From assembly GCA_023418915.1 (NCBI GenBank), contig JAEZYU010000070.1, positions 10,913 to 74,912 of the forward strand: DNA of 64,000 nt, in the 5' to 3' direction. The position numbers and the translations under genes were made by a program. This document shows, one piece after another, positions 34,308 to 44,179 of the stretch (position 1 is the stretch's first letter; each line of letters opens with the position of its first letter). The notes under the pieces are model-generated. The model did not search any database and was not told the DNA's origin. It worked only from the letters and a program-made list of their open reading frames with translations. The stretch comes from Bacillota bacterium (GTDB lineage: Bacteria; Bacillota; Clostridia; Acetivibrionales; DTU013).

Positions 34308-35761
34308 GGTTACACATGGTGGGAAAAACAAAAAAAATGACATTGGCGCAAAAATGTACAGCTTTTATATTAGTATATTTTGCTTTATCAATTGCTTTAT
34401 TTTTTATTGCCGGCGATCAGTTCAAATACAAAAAGTCAGATCAGGGCATTGTTAGTGCGGATGCAACAGCACCGGTCGGCGAACTACTAAAGGGTACCTC
34501 AGTGGAGCAGGCTTTTATTGCAAAAACAGATACTGTTGATAGTATCTCTTTATTATTTGCTACTTATGAAAGACAAAACACAGGCACTGTTCAAGTAAAA
34601 TTGCTTAATGATGCGAATAACGAAGTATTATATGAGAAACAGTTGGATGTTTCACATATGAGCGACAATTCCATCATAAAGTTGCAACCTGAAAAGCGGA
34701 TCCGCTCTGTCATGGGTGAAACGCTGAGAATTTCAATAATATCAGAAACCGCTACACCTGGTAATGCTGTAACATTATGGTATAACAATCTGGAAGATAG
34801 GCCTGATCAGCCATTATTTATTAATGGGCAGCCTGCAAAGGGAGTCCTCTGCTTCAGTGTAGATGGAAGCAGCATATTGCTATTTGGCAAAAATTATTTT
34901 GCTATTATTGCAGCAATTGGTCTGCTTATGGTTTTGTACTGCCTAAGGCTTCTGCATTGCCAAAAAACAGGGCATAAGAGTGCCGGACTAAGTGTATTGA
35001 ATGCTTTCGAAAAATATGGTTTCTTATTGAAACAGCTTGTTTCCAGAGATTTTAAAACAAAATATAAGCGCTCTATACTGGGCGTGCTGTGGAGTTTTTT
35101 GAATCCTCTTTTGACCATGGTGGTTCAATACATTGTTTTTTCAACAATATTTAAGACTGATATACCAAACTTTGCAGTGTATCTGTTGATTGGTATCGTT
35201 TTTTTCAGCTTTTTCTCTGAAGCAACCAGTATGGGTTTAATGTCCATTGTGGGGAACTCGTCATTAATAACGAAAGTATATATACCAAAGTATATATTTC
35301 CAGTATCTAGAACGCTATCTTCAATGATAAATTTTTTAATATCGATGGTACCGCTTATTCTGACGACATTGATTACACGCGCACCGATTACTCCAGCTAT
35401 GCTGCTTTTACCTTTCAGTATGATATGTATGGTTGTATTCTGTATTGGAATGAGTTTTATTCTGTCATCGGCCATGGTTTATTTTAGAGATATGCAGTTT
35501 CTATGGAATGTTTTAAGTATGCTGTGGATGTATGCGACGCCGATATTCTATCCTGAAAGCATATTGCCGCAGCAGCTCATGCCACTGTTCAAAATGAACC
35601 CCCTATACCATTTTATACGCTTTAGCAGGACAATAATATTAGAAGGTGCATCGCCTGAGCCTCAGGCCTACTTATTCTGTCTTATTGCGGCAATTGTTCC
35701 ATTTTTGTTAGGCACAGCAATATTTAAAAAAGCGCAGGATAGGTTTGTTTTAAATATATAG
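34304..35761 (+). CDS. Polysaccharide ABC exporter permease (Wzm-like) with extra N-terminal domain
   Basis: 485 residues from the ATG at 34304 (AGGAG 10 bases upstream, overlapping the rfbD stop); the longest frame, from 34262, has no site. The C-terminal 260 residues are a standard ABC-2 membrane domain: FLLKQLVSRDFKTKYKRS, LGVLWSFLNPLLTMVVQYIV, and the late MLWMYATPIFYPESILP and LYHFIRFSR. In front are about 200 extra residues: one membrane helix (about 18-38), a beta-rich extracytoplasmic segment (about 50-185, with TVDSISLLFATYERQNTGTV) and a second helix (about 195-215). A free-standing Wzm lacks this part. Works with the ATPase encoded 14 bases downstream. Confidence 0.82.
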   Translation: MRLHMVGKTKKMTLAQKCTAFILVYFALSIALFFIAGDQFKYKKSDQGIVSADATAPVGELLKGTSVEQAFIAKTDTVDSISLLFATYERQNTGTVQVKLLNDANNEVLYEKQLDVSHMSDNSIIKLQPEKRIRSVMGETLRISIISETATPGNAVTLWYNNLEDRPDQPLFINGQPAKGVLCFSVDGSSILLFGKNYFAIIAAIGLLMVLYCLRLLHCQKTGHKSAGLSVLNAFEKYGFLLKQLVSRDFKTKYKRSILGVLWSFLNPLLTMVVQYIVFSTIFKTDIPNFAVYLLIGIVFFSFFSEATSMGLMSIVGNSSLITKVYIPKYIFPVSRTLSSMINFLISMVPLILTTLITRAPITPAMLLLPFSMICMVVFCIGMSFILSSAMVYFRDMQFLWNVLSMLWMYATPIFYPESILPQQLMPLFKMNPLYHFIRFSRTIILEGASPEPQAYLFCLIAAIVPFLLGTAIFKKAQDRFVLNI

Positions 35762-35775
35762 ATTTTGGAGTTATT

Positions 35776-36492
35776 ATGATAAAAGCTAGAAACATTTCAA
35801 TGAAATATATGATGACTAATGACCGTGTAAAAAGCCTTAAAGAATATGCCGTAGCCATGCTTAAGGGAAAGCTTAAATACGAGGAATTCTGGGCTCTGAA
35901 GGATGTCAGCTTTGAGGTGAAAAAAGGTGAGGTTATCGGTATTATTGGCCGAAACGGTGCAGGTAAAAGTACACTGCTAAAGATTATCTCGGGGATTTTA
36001 AAACCGACAGAGGGTTCGGTTTCCTGTGGCGGAAGCATAGTTCCTATGTTAGAATTAGGTTCGGGGTTTGATCACGACTTAACCGGTCGGGAGAATATAT
36101 TTCTGAACGGTGCAATTTTAGGCTACAGCGAAGAATACTTAGAGGATAAATTCATAGATATCCTGGAATTTTCGGAATTGGACAAGTTTATTGATATGCC
36201 TATCCGAAACTATTCCTCGGGTATGCTTATGAGATTGGCTTTCTCCATTGCCACAGTAGTAAACCCGGAGATCCTTATTGTGGACGAAATTCTCGCTGTA
36301 GGCGATGCAGCTTTTCAGGAAAAAAGCAAGGCTCGGATGATGGAGCTTATGAGTGGCGGGACAACAGTATTATTTGTGTCACATGGCTTGGAACAGATTC
36401 GTGAGATGTGTAATCGAGTAATATGGCTTGATGCCGGAAGGATAAAGATGATTGGTCAGACGCAGGAAGTATGTAATGCATATACATTATAA
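35776..36492 (+). CDS. Polysaccharide ABC exporter ATP-binding protein (Wzt/TagH-like)
   Basis: 238 residues: Walker A GRNGAGKST near 58-66, signature YSSGMLMRLAFSIA near 145, Walker B ILIVDEILAVGD and switch His in VSHGLEQI. This is the polysaccharide/teichoic acid subfamily (starts with the helix-rich SLKEYAVAMLKG segment). There is no C-terminal carbohydrate-binding domain, so chain-end recognition, if any, must be elsewhere; the extra extracytoplasmic domain of the partner permease is a candidate. Confidence 0.88.
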   Translation: MIKARNISMKYMMTNDRVKSLKEYAVAMLKGKLKYEEFWALKDVSFEVKKGEVIGIIGRNGAGKSTLLKIISGILKPTEGSVSCGGSIVPMLELGSGFDHDLTGRENIFLNGAILGYSEEYLEDKFIDILEFSELDKFIDMPIRNYSSGMLMRLAFSIATVVNPEILIVDEILAVGDAAFQEKSKARMMELMSGGTTVLFVSHGLEQIREMCNRVIWLDAGRIKMIGQTQEVCNAYTL

Positions 36493-36516
36493 CTGAGCAT
36501 AGGGGAGTATAGAGCC

Positions 36517-39500
36517 ATGGACTATGGTAAATTGTATGATGAGTTTTATTATAAAACATCTTGTGGAAACGTATCATATCTAGAATCAGAAAAATGGTTT
36601 CCTTTTTATGAGGGGATTGCGGATAAAATAGTTAAGGATATTAACCCATCTACGGTATTGGATGTTGGCTGTGCAGTTGGCTATTTGGTCGCAGCATTGC
36701 GCGATAGAGGCGTTGAAGCTTATGGTATTGATATATCAGAATTTGCTATTAGTAAAGTAAGGGAAGATATTAGACCATATTGCGCAGTATGGTCTGCTAT
36801 TGAGCCATTGCCCCAAACCTTACCTCAAAAATATGATTTATTGATAACTATCGAGGTGGCGGAACATCTCTATGAAGAAGACGCACCAAAATTCATTGAA
36901 AATATATGTAAATATTCAGACAAAATTATTTTTTCATCAACACCTGATGACATTATTGAAGAAACACATTTTAATGTGCAGCAGGCTGAATATTGGGCGA
37001 AAAGATTTGCCCGAAATAAATTCTTTAAAGAATTGACATACGATACATCATATATTGCATCACAAGCATGTTTATTTGCTAAAAGCGAAATTGCGGTAGA
37101 TAGATTGGTAGAAAATTATGAACGCAATACTCGCGTTAATAAATTGAAAATTCAGCAAATACAAAGGGATTACAAAGATTCTTCATATATCTCAACCCTT
37201 TTCTTGGATTATGGAGATGGCTTTTCTGAAAATGCTTCTATTGCCAAAACCTCCACAGAGTTTGAGTTTTATAATGAATATGAAATTGCGGCAAATGTCA
37301 AATCAATTCGTTTTGACCCTGTTGAAGGAAAGGCCAGTATAGTCTATAACTTAGAAATAATATCTAACAATGGTCAATTAAAGGCTCAAAACTTAAATGG
37401 TATAAAAATAGATAATTTTAATATTTTTACAAGCAAAGATCCACAACTATTAATTGATTTTAATAATAAACCTACATCATGGATAAGAATAAAGGCTACA
37501 ATCATACCCTTTGAAAGTATGGCTATGTATGTTTTGCTATCCAAATTTTTTAAAGCAAACACAGAAAAACAAAAGATAGGAGCAGAATTAGAAGAAATAT
37601 TATCGGAAAATTCTGCGGTATTGGATGAAAGAGCAGAATTATTGGCAGAAATAAAAGCAAAAGAAGCAGAAATAGTAGCAAAAGAAGCAGAAATAGATGA
37701 ATTATTAAGAATGGAAGAAACGAAGGAATTACTGTTAGCTGTGGCAGAGGAAAAGGAGAAAGAACTATTAAAGAGGCTGGAACAAAAGGACGAAGCGCTT
37801 ACAGTAGTTCAAAATACTATTGAAGAAGGACTTCAAAAACTGGAGAGCAAAGATAAAATTATTAAAGATTATGACGAAAAGTGTACAAATTTAAAAAGTC
37901 AATTAGAGAAATATAAAACACATTATATAGCTGCTATTAATCAAAGAGATGACCTAGCGCGTCAATTAGCAGAGAATAAAGGAGCATATCGGCTTATCAG
38001 CAATTCTACCAGCTGGAAAATCACCAAACCCATTCGTAAGGTTATGGATTTGTTAAAAAGGCTTTTAAAATCAAACCGATTTACCCATAATATATGCAAA
38101 GGAATTAGATCCTTAAAGCAGCATGGAGTAAAATGTACTTGGGGCAAAGTTAGAAGGAAGCTATCGACAAAGGGAAGAGAGAGAAATTACTTTAAAATAA
38201 ATAATTTGTCTGAAGCTGAAAAAGAAAATCAGAAGAGTACTGTGTTTGACAAAAACATTAAGTTTAGTATAGTTGTACCTCTGTATAATACTCCAGATAG
38301 ATTCTTAATAGAAATGATTGAGTCAGTAATTGCGCAAACATATAGTAATTGGGAACTTTGCTTGGCTGATGGAAGTGATAATAAAAATAATATAAAAAGT
38401 TTAAGCATAAACTATATGAAAAAAAATAAAAATATCAAGTATAAAAAGATTTATAAAAATCTTGGTATATCAGGCAATACAATAGAAGCTTTTCAATTGG
38501 CTACAGGAGAGTATATTGTTCTTTTGGATCACGATGATATCCTTGCTGAGGATGCACTTTATGAGCTAGCTTGTTGTATTGATAAAAATCCAACAGCAGA
38601 CTTTATATATTCTGATAGGGGTATCTTTTCTGATGAAACTAGACGAATATTGGCTTACCACTATTTGCCTGCGTACAGCCCGGAGTTCATGCGTGCCTGC
38701 AATTATGCAAGTCATTTAAATGCTTTTTCAAGGTACATTATTAATGAAGTGGGATTTATTAGACCTGGATATGATGGAAGTCAAGACTATGAATTTGAAT
38801 TGAGAGTAGTGGAAAAAGCTAGAAAAGTCGTAAACATTCCAAGAGTGCTATATTATTGCAGAGCATGTGAAGGTTCAGTGGCTTTGAACCCGGAAAGCAA
38901 AATGTATGCGTATGAAGCTGGAAGAAAAGCTATAGAAGAGCATATCGGACGCATAGGATATCATGGTAATGTTGAATTCTTGAAAGAGACATTTTCATAC
39001 CGTATTCATTATAATATTAAAAAGCAGGACAAGGTATCAATTATTATACCAAATAAAGATCACGTCAATACCTTAAAAAGATGCATCGATTCTATTGTCA
39101 TAAAGACTGATTACAATAATTATGAAATAATTGTTGTAGAAAATAACAGTATAGAAAAGGAAACATTTGAATATTATCAAGCAATAAGTAAAAATGAAAA
39201 AATAAACATTTTGTACTATGGCAATGACGGATTTAATTACTCAGCTATAAATAACTTTGCTGTAAAAGAAATTGATAGTCCATATGTCTTATTCCTCAAT
39301 AACGATATAAAAGTGATCAATTCAAATTGGTTAACAGAAATGCTCATGTTTGCACAGAGAAGTGATGTGGGTGCAGTTGGAGCGAAGCTATATTATCCAA
39401 ATGATACATTTCAGCACATAGGATTATTTATTGGATTAGGAGGCCATATAGCCTCGCATTACGACCACAAAAAAAGCCGATTTGAAACGGGTTATATGAA

Positions 39501-39846
39501 CCGACTATCTATGCCTCAAAATTATAATGCAATTACAGCTGCTTGTTTATTAATGAAAAGAGAAGATTTTATTAAAGTGGAAGGATTTGATGATGTAAAC
39601 TTTAAAGTTGGGTTAAATGATATTGATTTATGTCTAAAGCTAAGAGAAATAGGTAAAATGAACGTTTTAACACCATATGCAGAATTGTATCATTATGAAA
39701 GTATAACCAGAGGATTTGATGTAAAGGGTGAATCTAAAATAAGATTTGAAAAAGAGTGTAAAATGTTTAGAGCCAAATGGAAAAAGTATTTCGATGAGGT
39801 AGATGAATATACCAACCCCAATTTTAGTTGTGAGGTAGTGCAATAA
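36517..39846 (+). CDS. Methyltransferase / coiled-coil / tandem GT2 glycosyltransferase fusion
   Basis: 1109 residues, four parts. Class I SAM methyltransferase (about 1-200; SAM motif VLDVGCAVGYLVAAL at 46-60). A beta-rich segment (about 215-350). A long charged coiled coil (about 350-485, repeated AEIVAKEAEI). Then two GT2 domains: FSIVVPLYNTPDRFLIEMIE from about 584 with LLDHDDILAEDAL, and VSIIIPNKDHVNTLKRCIDS from about 840 with FLNNDIKVI. Similar coiled-coil-spaced methyltransferase/glycosyltransferase proteins set chain length of O-polysaccharides by capping with a methyl group (WbdD/WbdA-type logic), an analogy only. The DNA from here onward is clearly AT-richer than before. Confidence 0.8.
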   Translation: MDYGKLYDEFYYKTSCGNVSYLESEKWFPFYEGIADKIVKDINPSTVLDVGCAVGYLVAALRDRGVEAYGIDISEFAISKVREDIRPYCAVWSAIEPLPQTLPQKYDLLITIEVAEHLYEEDAPKFIENICKYSDKIIFSSTPDDIIEETHFNVQQAEYWAKRFARNKFFKELTYDTSYIASQACLFAKSEIAVDRLVENYERNTRVNKLKIQQIQRDYKDSSYISTLFLDYGDGFSENASIAKTSTEFEFYNEYEIAANVKSIRFDPVEGKASIVYNLEIISNNGQLKAQNLNGIKIDNFNIFTSKDPQLLIDFNNKPTSWIRIKATIIPFESMAMYVLLSKFFKANTEKQKIGAELEEILSENSAVLDERAELLAEIKAKEAEIVAKEAEIDELLRMEETKELLLAVAEEKEKELLKRLEQKDEALTVVQNTIEEGLQKLESKDKIIKDYDEKCTNLKSQLEKYKTHYIAAINQRDDLARQLAENKGAYRLISNSTSWKITKPIRKVMDLLKRLLKSNRFTHNICKGIRSLKQHGVKCTWGKVRRKLSTKGRERNYFKINNLSEAEKENQKSTVFDKNIKFSIVVPLYNTPDRFLIEMIESVIAQTYSNWELCLADGSDNKNNIKSLSINYMKKNKNIKYKKIYKNLGISGNTIEAFQLATGEYIVLLDHDDILAEDALYELACCIDKNPTADFIYSDRGIFSDETRRILAYHYLPAYSPEFMRACNYASHLNAFSRYIINEVGFIRPGYDGSQDYEFELRVVEKARKVVNIPRVLYYCRACEGSVALNPESKMYAYEAGRKAIEEHIGRIGYHGNVEFLKETFSYRIHYNIKKQDKVSIIIPNKDHVNTLKRCIDSIVIKTDYNNYEIIVVENNSIEKETFEYYQAISKNEKINILYYGNDGFNYSAINNFAVKEIDSPYVLFLNNDIKVINSNWLTEMLMFAQRSDVGAVGAKLYYPNDTFQHIGLFIGLGGHIASHYDHKKSRFETGYMNRLSMPQNYNAITAACLLMKREDFIKVEGFDDVNFKVGLNDIDLCLKLREIGKMNVLTPYAELYHYESITRGFDVKGESKIRFEKECKMFRAKWKKYFDEVDEYTNPNFSCEVVQ

Positions 39847-41054
39847 TGACTTATTATTTTACTAGTATAACCGCAAATTATTTTGCAAAGGCAAGAGTAC
39901 TTTGTAAAACACTAAAAAAATATAATAGGGATGCTAAGTTTGTTTTAGGTATCTCGGATTCGATACCAGATTTTGTTGAGTTAAGTGAAGAACCTTTTGA
40001 TGAAGTACTAGAGGCTAAAAATTTAAAACAAATAGAAAATAGGAATGTTTTCTTTTTTAAACATACAGTTACAGAGTTGTGTACGGCAGTAAAACCGTTA
40101 ATGGCCTATGAAATTTTACAAAAAGACGATGCTGACAGTGTAATTTATCTAGACCCAGATATAGCTGTATTTGATAGTTTGAGTGAACTAGAGAATATGT
40201 TTAGGGAAGGAAGTATTCTATTAACTCCACATCAGCTAGTTCCAGAAAAAGAAGATATTTATATTCGTGAAAATGAGATCTTATTTTTAAAAAGAGGCAC
40301 ATATAATTTTGGATTTTTCGGTGTTAAAAAAGATGAACAGGGTTTATCATTTTTAAATTGGTGGGCTGACAGACTGAGTAATTATTGTTTTGATGATAAC
40401 TGTGAGGTGTTAGATGAATTAACACATGATGGTCTATTAGGTCTGTTTACAGATCAAAAATGGGCTGATTTGATACCCAGTTATTTTGATAAATATAAAA
40501 TTATAAGAGAACCAGGTTATAATGTATGTACATGGAATCTATCAGGGCGGACAGTTAGAATAAGAAACGATAGAGTGTTTGTAAATGATAAACCTCTGTA
40601 TTTTTATCATTTTTCAGGTTTTGATTCTGGTGGACATCATAACGAGCTTAGAAAGTCATTAGAGTATTATCCCCAAAATAAGGATGTACAAAAGATGTCG
40701 ATTTGGTATGAAGAGCAACTAAAACTAAACGGCCAAAAAGTATTCGAAAAAATACAGTGGGACAACACAAAGTATTCTAATGGTGAAGTAATAAAGAATT
40801 TCGAAAGAAAGCTGTTTCATATTAGAAAAGATGTATACCACTTATTCCCAAACCCATATGAAGTTACTGATGGGGTGTGTTTCTATAGCTGGGTGCGTAC
40901 AGAATATATGAGATATTTTATTGAGTATGATCAAACGAAAATATTAAAAAGCGAGGAATATAAAATCCATGAAATGGTTGATAAAATTTTTCCATTAAAG
41001 AGTAAACGAAGATGGATTGCAAAGAAGATTTATAAAAAGATATTTCAAAGGTGA
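39846..41054 (+). CDS. Glycosyltransferase-like protein (GT-A fold, DPD motif)
   Basis: 402 residues. N-terminal YYFTSITANYFAKARVLCKT, then SVIYLDPDIAVFDSLSELE (about 98-116), whose D-x-D is the usual metal/nucleotide-sugar site, and YNFGFFGVKKDEQGLSFLNW. The family occurs in many cell-surface glycan loci and is related to GT8-like enzymes. The C-terminal 120 residues are charged with basic helices at the end (KSKRRWIAKKIYKKIFQR), suggesting membrane association. Start overlaps the previous stop by one base. Sugar specificity unknown. Confidence 0.75.
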   Translation: MTYYFTSITANYFAKARVLCKTLKKYNRDAKFVLGISDSIPDFVELSEEPFDEVLEAKNLKQIENRNVFFFKHTVTELCTAVKPLMAYEILQKDDADSVIYLDPDIAVFDSLSELENMFREGSILLTPHQLVPEKEDIYIRENEILFLKRGTYNFGFFGVKKDEQGLSFLNWWADRLSNYCFDDNCEVLDELTHDGLLGLFTDQKWADLIPSYFDKYKIIREPGYNVCTWNLSGRTVRIRNDRVFVNDKPLYFYHFSGFDSGGHHNELRKSLEYYPQNKDVQKMSIWYEEQLKLNGQKVFEKIQWDNTKYSNGEVIKNFERKLFHIRKDVYHLFPNPYEVTDGVCFYSWVRTEYMRYFIEYDQTKILKSEEYKIHEMVDKIFPLKSKRRWIAKKIYKKIFQR

Positions 41055-41156
41055 TTTTTTAGGTAAAGTTGGCAAATGTGGATTTTTTCAATCTTAATAG
41101 GTATAAAATATATTAACTGCGGATTTTATCAGTGAATTAAAAGGAGAGTAAAATTT

Positions 41157-42683
41157 ATGCCGCTACCCCCAAAAAAGAAGGAAGAGCAGAAAGAAAAAAA
41201 TAATGAGCGATTACCGTCTAATGAAAATAAATATGTAAAGCAAGGTTTAAACTTTTGGATACAGGCATTATTATCAGTTGTGACTGTTGCAGTTTATCCA
41301 GCTATATTCCTTTATTTTCAAAATGCCGATGAAACGAAATTTTCCGAAGTGGTAATTCCATTACTTATATTTATTGCTGTTGGATTGATACTGTTTACTA
41401 CAATGTTTCTTTTCATAAAATGTGCTAACAAAGCAGCGATTATTACAAACTTGTTTATGTTAATGCTGCTAAACTACTCACTTCTAGAAAATGGAATAAA
41501 CAAAATTTTTCCGGATTTACGTTACTGGCATGTACTTCCGATCTTTTTATTTATACTATCCCACTTAGTGTGGTTTATCTATAAAAAGTTGGATAAAGAA
41601 ATTGCCAATACAGCAGTATTAGTTTTATGTGTAGTTTTCTGTGGATTAATTCTATTTAATGGAGTTATAGCCGCACCTACAATTATAAATAAGGTTTCAA
41701 TTGAAAGACAAGCGAAGGAGCAAAAAAATATAACCACTCATCCAGTGGGAGAAAGTACAGACATGCCCAATATTTATTTTTTGATATTTGATGAGTATTC
41801 TAGTATTGACTTTATGAAAAAATATTACAATTATGATAATTCAGCATTTACAGACTACTTGGAGGAAAAAGGGTTTAGCGTATCATACTCAAGCCATAAT
41901 GAGAGTATCTCAACACCAACAATAACTGCAAATCTTGTTAATTTTAATTACATAGTAGAAAATGGAATGCAAGCTTCAGAAAAAGACTATTTTCGTAAGA
42001 ATAATTTACTGTTTAAGTATTTTGGTGAAAAGAAATATAGAATAACAGGAGTTGGAAATGTAAGTGTTTATGGTTTGAACAATAGTGCTTCAGCAATATC
42101 AGATATATATTCAAAAACAGTTGATGGTAAAACAATTGTCGATATTATAATGGAATCTACAGCTTTTAGGCCATTTTACTATAGTCCAACTTATGCTAAG
42201 GCTCAAAGATCAATTATTTTTAACTTAGACTACTTAAAGAATCCTGAGAATTATTCAAAAAATAACTTTATATTCGCCCATATAATATGCCCCCACGAAC
42301 CATTTTATTTTAATATGGACGGAAAACCTTACAAAAAACCTGAATCTAACTGGAACGATGATAAGTATTATTTAGGGCAATATATTTTTGTAACGAACCA
42401 AATAAAAGAAATAGTGGAATCAATAATAACCAATGATCCAAACAGTGTTATTATTCTGCAATCTGATCACAGCGCTCGCGCAAGTTCAGACGATAAGTTG
42501 TTCTTAGAAAAATTCAAGCTTGAAGATATGAGTAGTATTCTAAATGCTGTTTATTATAGAGGAGATCCATTGGATATAGAGGGCCTATCTGGAGTGAATA
42601 CAATTCGACATTTACTTAATGAAATGTTTGGTGAAGATTTTGAAATGATAGAAGTTCCTTTAGATACTTATAAGTATAAATAG
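41157..42683 (+). CDS. Membrane protein with sulfatase/alkaline-phosphatase-fold domain
   Basis: 508 residues: five membrane helices in the first 170, then an extracytoplasmic domain (about 195-508) of the sulfatase/LTA-synthase/phosphoethanolamine-transferase superfamily. Motifs are NIYFLIFDEYSSIDFMKKYY (metal Asp/Glu near the start of the domain), STPTITANL (candidate nucleophile Thr), FAHIICPHEPF and ILQSDHSARAS (metal Asp-His). Such enzymes move phosphoethanolamine, phosphoglycerol or similar groups from a lipid to a glycan, which suits a locus that also encodes CDP-alcohol chemistry. Good ribosome-binding site AAAAGGAGAG. The true donor is not known. Confidence 0.78.
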   Translation: MPLPPKKKEEQKEKNNERLPSNENKYVKQGLNFWIQALLSVVTVAVYPAIFLYFQNADETKFSEVVIPLLIFIAVGLILFTTMFLFIKCANKAAIITNLFMLMLLNYSLLENGINKIFPDLRYWHVLPIFLFILSHLVWFIYKKLDKEIANTAVLVLCVVFCGLILFNGVIAAPTIINKVSIERQAKEQKNITTHPVGESTDMPNIYFLIFDEYSSIDFMKKYYNYDNSAFTDYLEEKGFSVSYSSHNESISTPTITANLVNFNYIVENGMQASEKDYFRKNNLLFKYFGEKKYRITGVGNVSVYGLNNSASAISDIYSKTVDGKTIVDIIMESTAFRPFYYSPTYAKAQRSIIFNLDYLKNPENYSKNNFIFAHIICPHEPFYFNMDGKPYKKPESNWNDDKYYLGQYIFVTNQIKEIVESIITNDPNSVIILQSDHSARASSDDKLFLEKFKLEDMSSILNAVYYRGDPLDIEGLSGVNTIRHLLNEMFGEDFEMIEVPLDTYKYK

Positions 42684-42711
42684 TCATATCATTAGGAAGG
42701 GTAAAAATATT

Positions 42712-44070
42712 ATGATGAACAAGAAAAAACTCTTTTACATTATTTTTTGTATTATTTTTTTAATAACCTTATTATTTTCAAATAGAATAATTATACTTTT
42801 ATTGAAGAATAATTTTATAGAAACAACTGTAAGTATTGTTAATTTAAAAAAAGATGATGTTGATTTCTGCATAGATGATTTAAATTGCCACACAGATATA
42901 TTTGATAGCTTTAATCTTGACGGATGGGCATTTTGTGAAACGCTTATAGATAATGATAATAAGGAAGTGTATGCTTTCTTAATTAACGATAAAAATATTT
43001 ACCGAACTAAGATGGAACTAATGAGAAGGGATGATATCGCGAGAATATTTGGAGAAAAACAAAGGGTAAGAGGAAGATTCCATGGGTTTTCTGAACTTAT
43101 GTCAACGGTAGGAGTTAAAAATGGGATATATGAACTTTACTTATACTGCAAAGAAAATGACGAAAACTTCGGTTTAGTCAATACTGGAATTATGTTAAAA
43201 AAAGAAGCACACGGTATGAGTAAATATACATGGGTATCAACACTGTCTAATATTTCATCTCCTGTAGAAGATAAACAAGCAAGGAATAGTATTGATTCAG
43301 TTAATATTACCACAGAAGGATATTTACAAATAGTCGGCTGGTCTTTTATTGATGGTCTTGATGCTTCTGATCAATCAGTCTATGTTAGGCTATCATATGA
43401 TAAGGGTACTACTACGACTTATAGCACTCAGAGTGTTTTAAGACGGGATGTTGGTAAGGTCTTTAAAAACGACCTATATAATAATAGTGGCTTTAAGGCT
43501 GTTATGCCAGCCGATGAGGTGCCTGATGGAGATATTATGATTGAGGTACTGGTTGAAAATGGAGGTAAGATATATTTGGCTTCAAATGTCTATATGTATT
43601 CTTCTGATGCTTCTGATGTCACTAATGAAAAAGATTCTATTGAGGCAGCTGAAACAGAAATAACAGAAAAAAACTCCAGCGATGAAGTTGAGATAAACTC
43701 TGATAATATAACGGCAGATAGCAACATTAAGTATTGTATTGACTCCTGTGCTGCAGATAGTTTATTGAGTATTAAAGGCTGGGTGTTTACCGGTGATAAA
43801 AATGCATCTGATACATCCGTTAATTTAGCAGTAACAAAAGCAGACGGTTCTACTCGTGTATTCACTACTGTAAAAAGTTCAAGACCAGATGTTGCAAAGG
43901 CATACGAGAATGAATTATATACTGAGAGTGGTTTTACTGCTTCAATACCTATAGATGCAATTTCTGAAGGAGAGAATACAATTACTGTAATTGCTGATAA
44001 TGGTCAGCAGTTACTAAAGGCAGAAAAACCGTATAAATACAGTTACATACCAGAGAACAATAAACAATAG
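42712..44070 (+). CDS. Membrane-anchored protein with three copies of a ~100-residue GWxF/SGF repeat
   Basis: 452 residues: an N-terminal membrane anchor (about 4-30), then three related segments starting near 60, 197 and 345. Shared landmarks are a G-W-x-F element (LDGWAF, IVGWSF, IKGWVF), an R-R/P-D-V/I-A/G-K/R-x-F/Y element (RRDDIARIFG, RRDVGKVFKND, RPDVAKAYEN), and SGFKAVMP / SGFTASIP followed by a final beta strand. A Glu/Ser-rich linker separates copies two and three. No enzyme motif recognised. Probably an extracytoplasmic beta-sandwich protein acting with the sulfatase-fold protein upstream or the YidC fusion downstream; the repeat resembles beta domains I associate with other cell-surface glycan proteins. 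Confidence 0.7.
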   Translation: MMNKKKLFYIIFCIIFLITLLFSNRIIILLLKNNFIETTVSIVNLKKDDVDFCIDDLNCHTDIFDSFNLDGWAFCETLIDNDNKEVYAFLINDKNIYRTKMELMRRDDIARIFGEKQRVRGRFHGFSELMSTVGVKNGIYELYLYCKENDENFGLVNTGIMLKKEAHGMSKYTWVSTLSNISSPVEDKQARNSIDSVNITTEGYLQIVGWSFIDGLDASDQSVYVRLSYDKGTTTTYSTQSVLRRDVGKVFKNDLYNNSGFKAVMPADEVPDGDIMIEVLVENGGKIYLASNVYMYSSDASDVTNEKDSIEAAETEITEKNSSDEVEINSDNITADSNIKYCIDSCAADSLLSIKGWVFTGDKNASDTSVNLAVTKADGSTRVFTTVKSSRPDVAKAYENELYTESGFTASIPIDAISEGENTITVIADNGQQLLKAEKPYKYSYIPENNKQ

Positions 44071-44099
44071 ATTAAACTTGCATTTGTAAAATGGTGTCA

Positions 44100-44128
44100 T
44101 TGATTACTTTTATCTGCGGTGCTATAAT
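44100..44128 (+). promoter_or_regulatory. Predicted internal sigma-A promoter before the YidC fusion gene
   Basis: TTGATT (44100-44105), 17-base spacer, consensus TATAAT (44123-44128), about 50 bases upstream of the fusion gene, in a 109-base spacer. Confidence 0.6.
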
Positions 44129-44179
44129 TGGTTAGCTATTATTTCAAAATGAATCTACAAAGGGACGGCGGTTTTAAAT

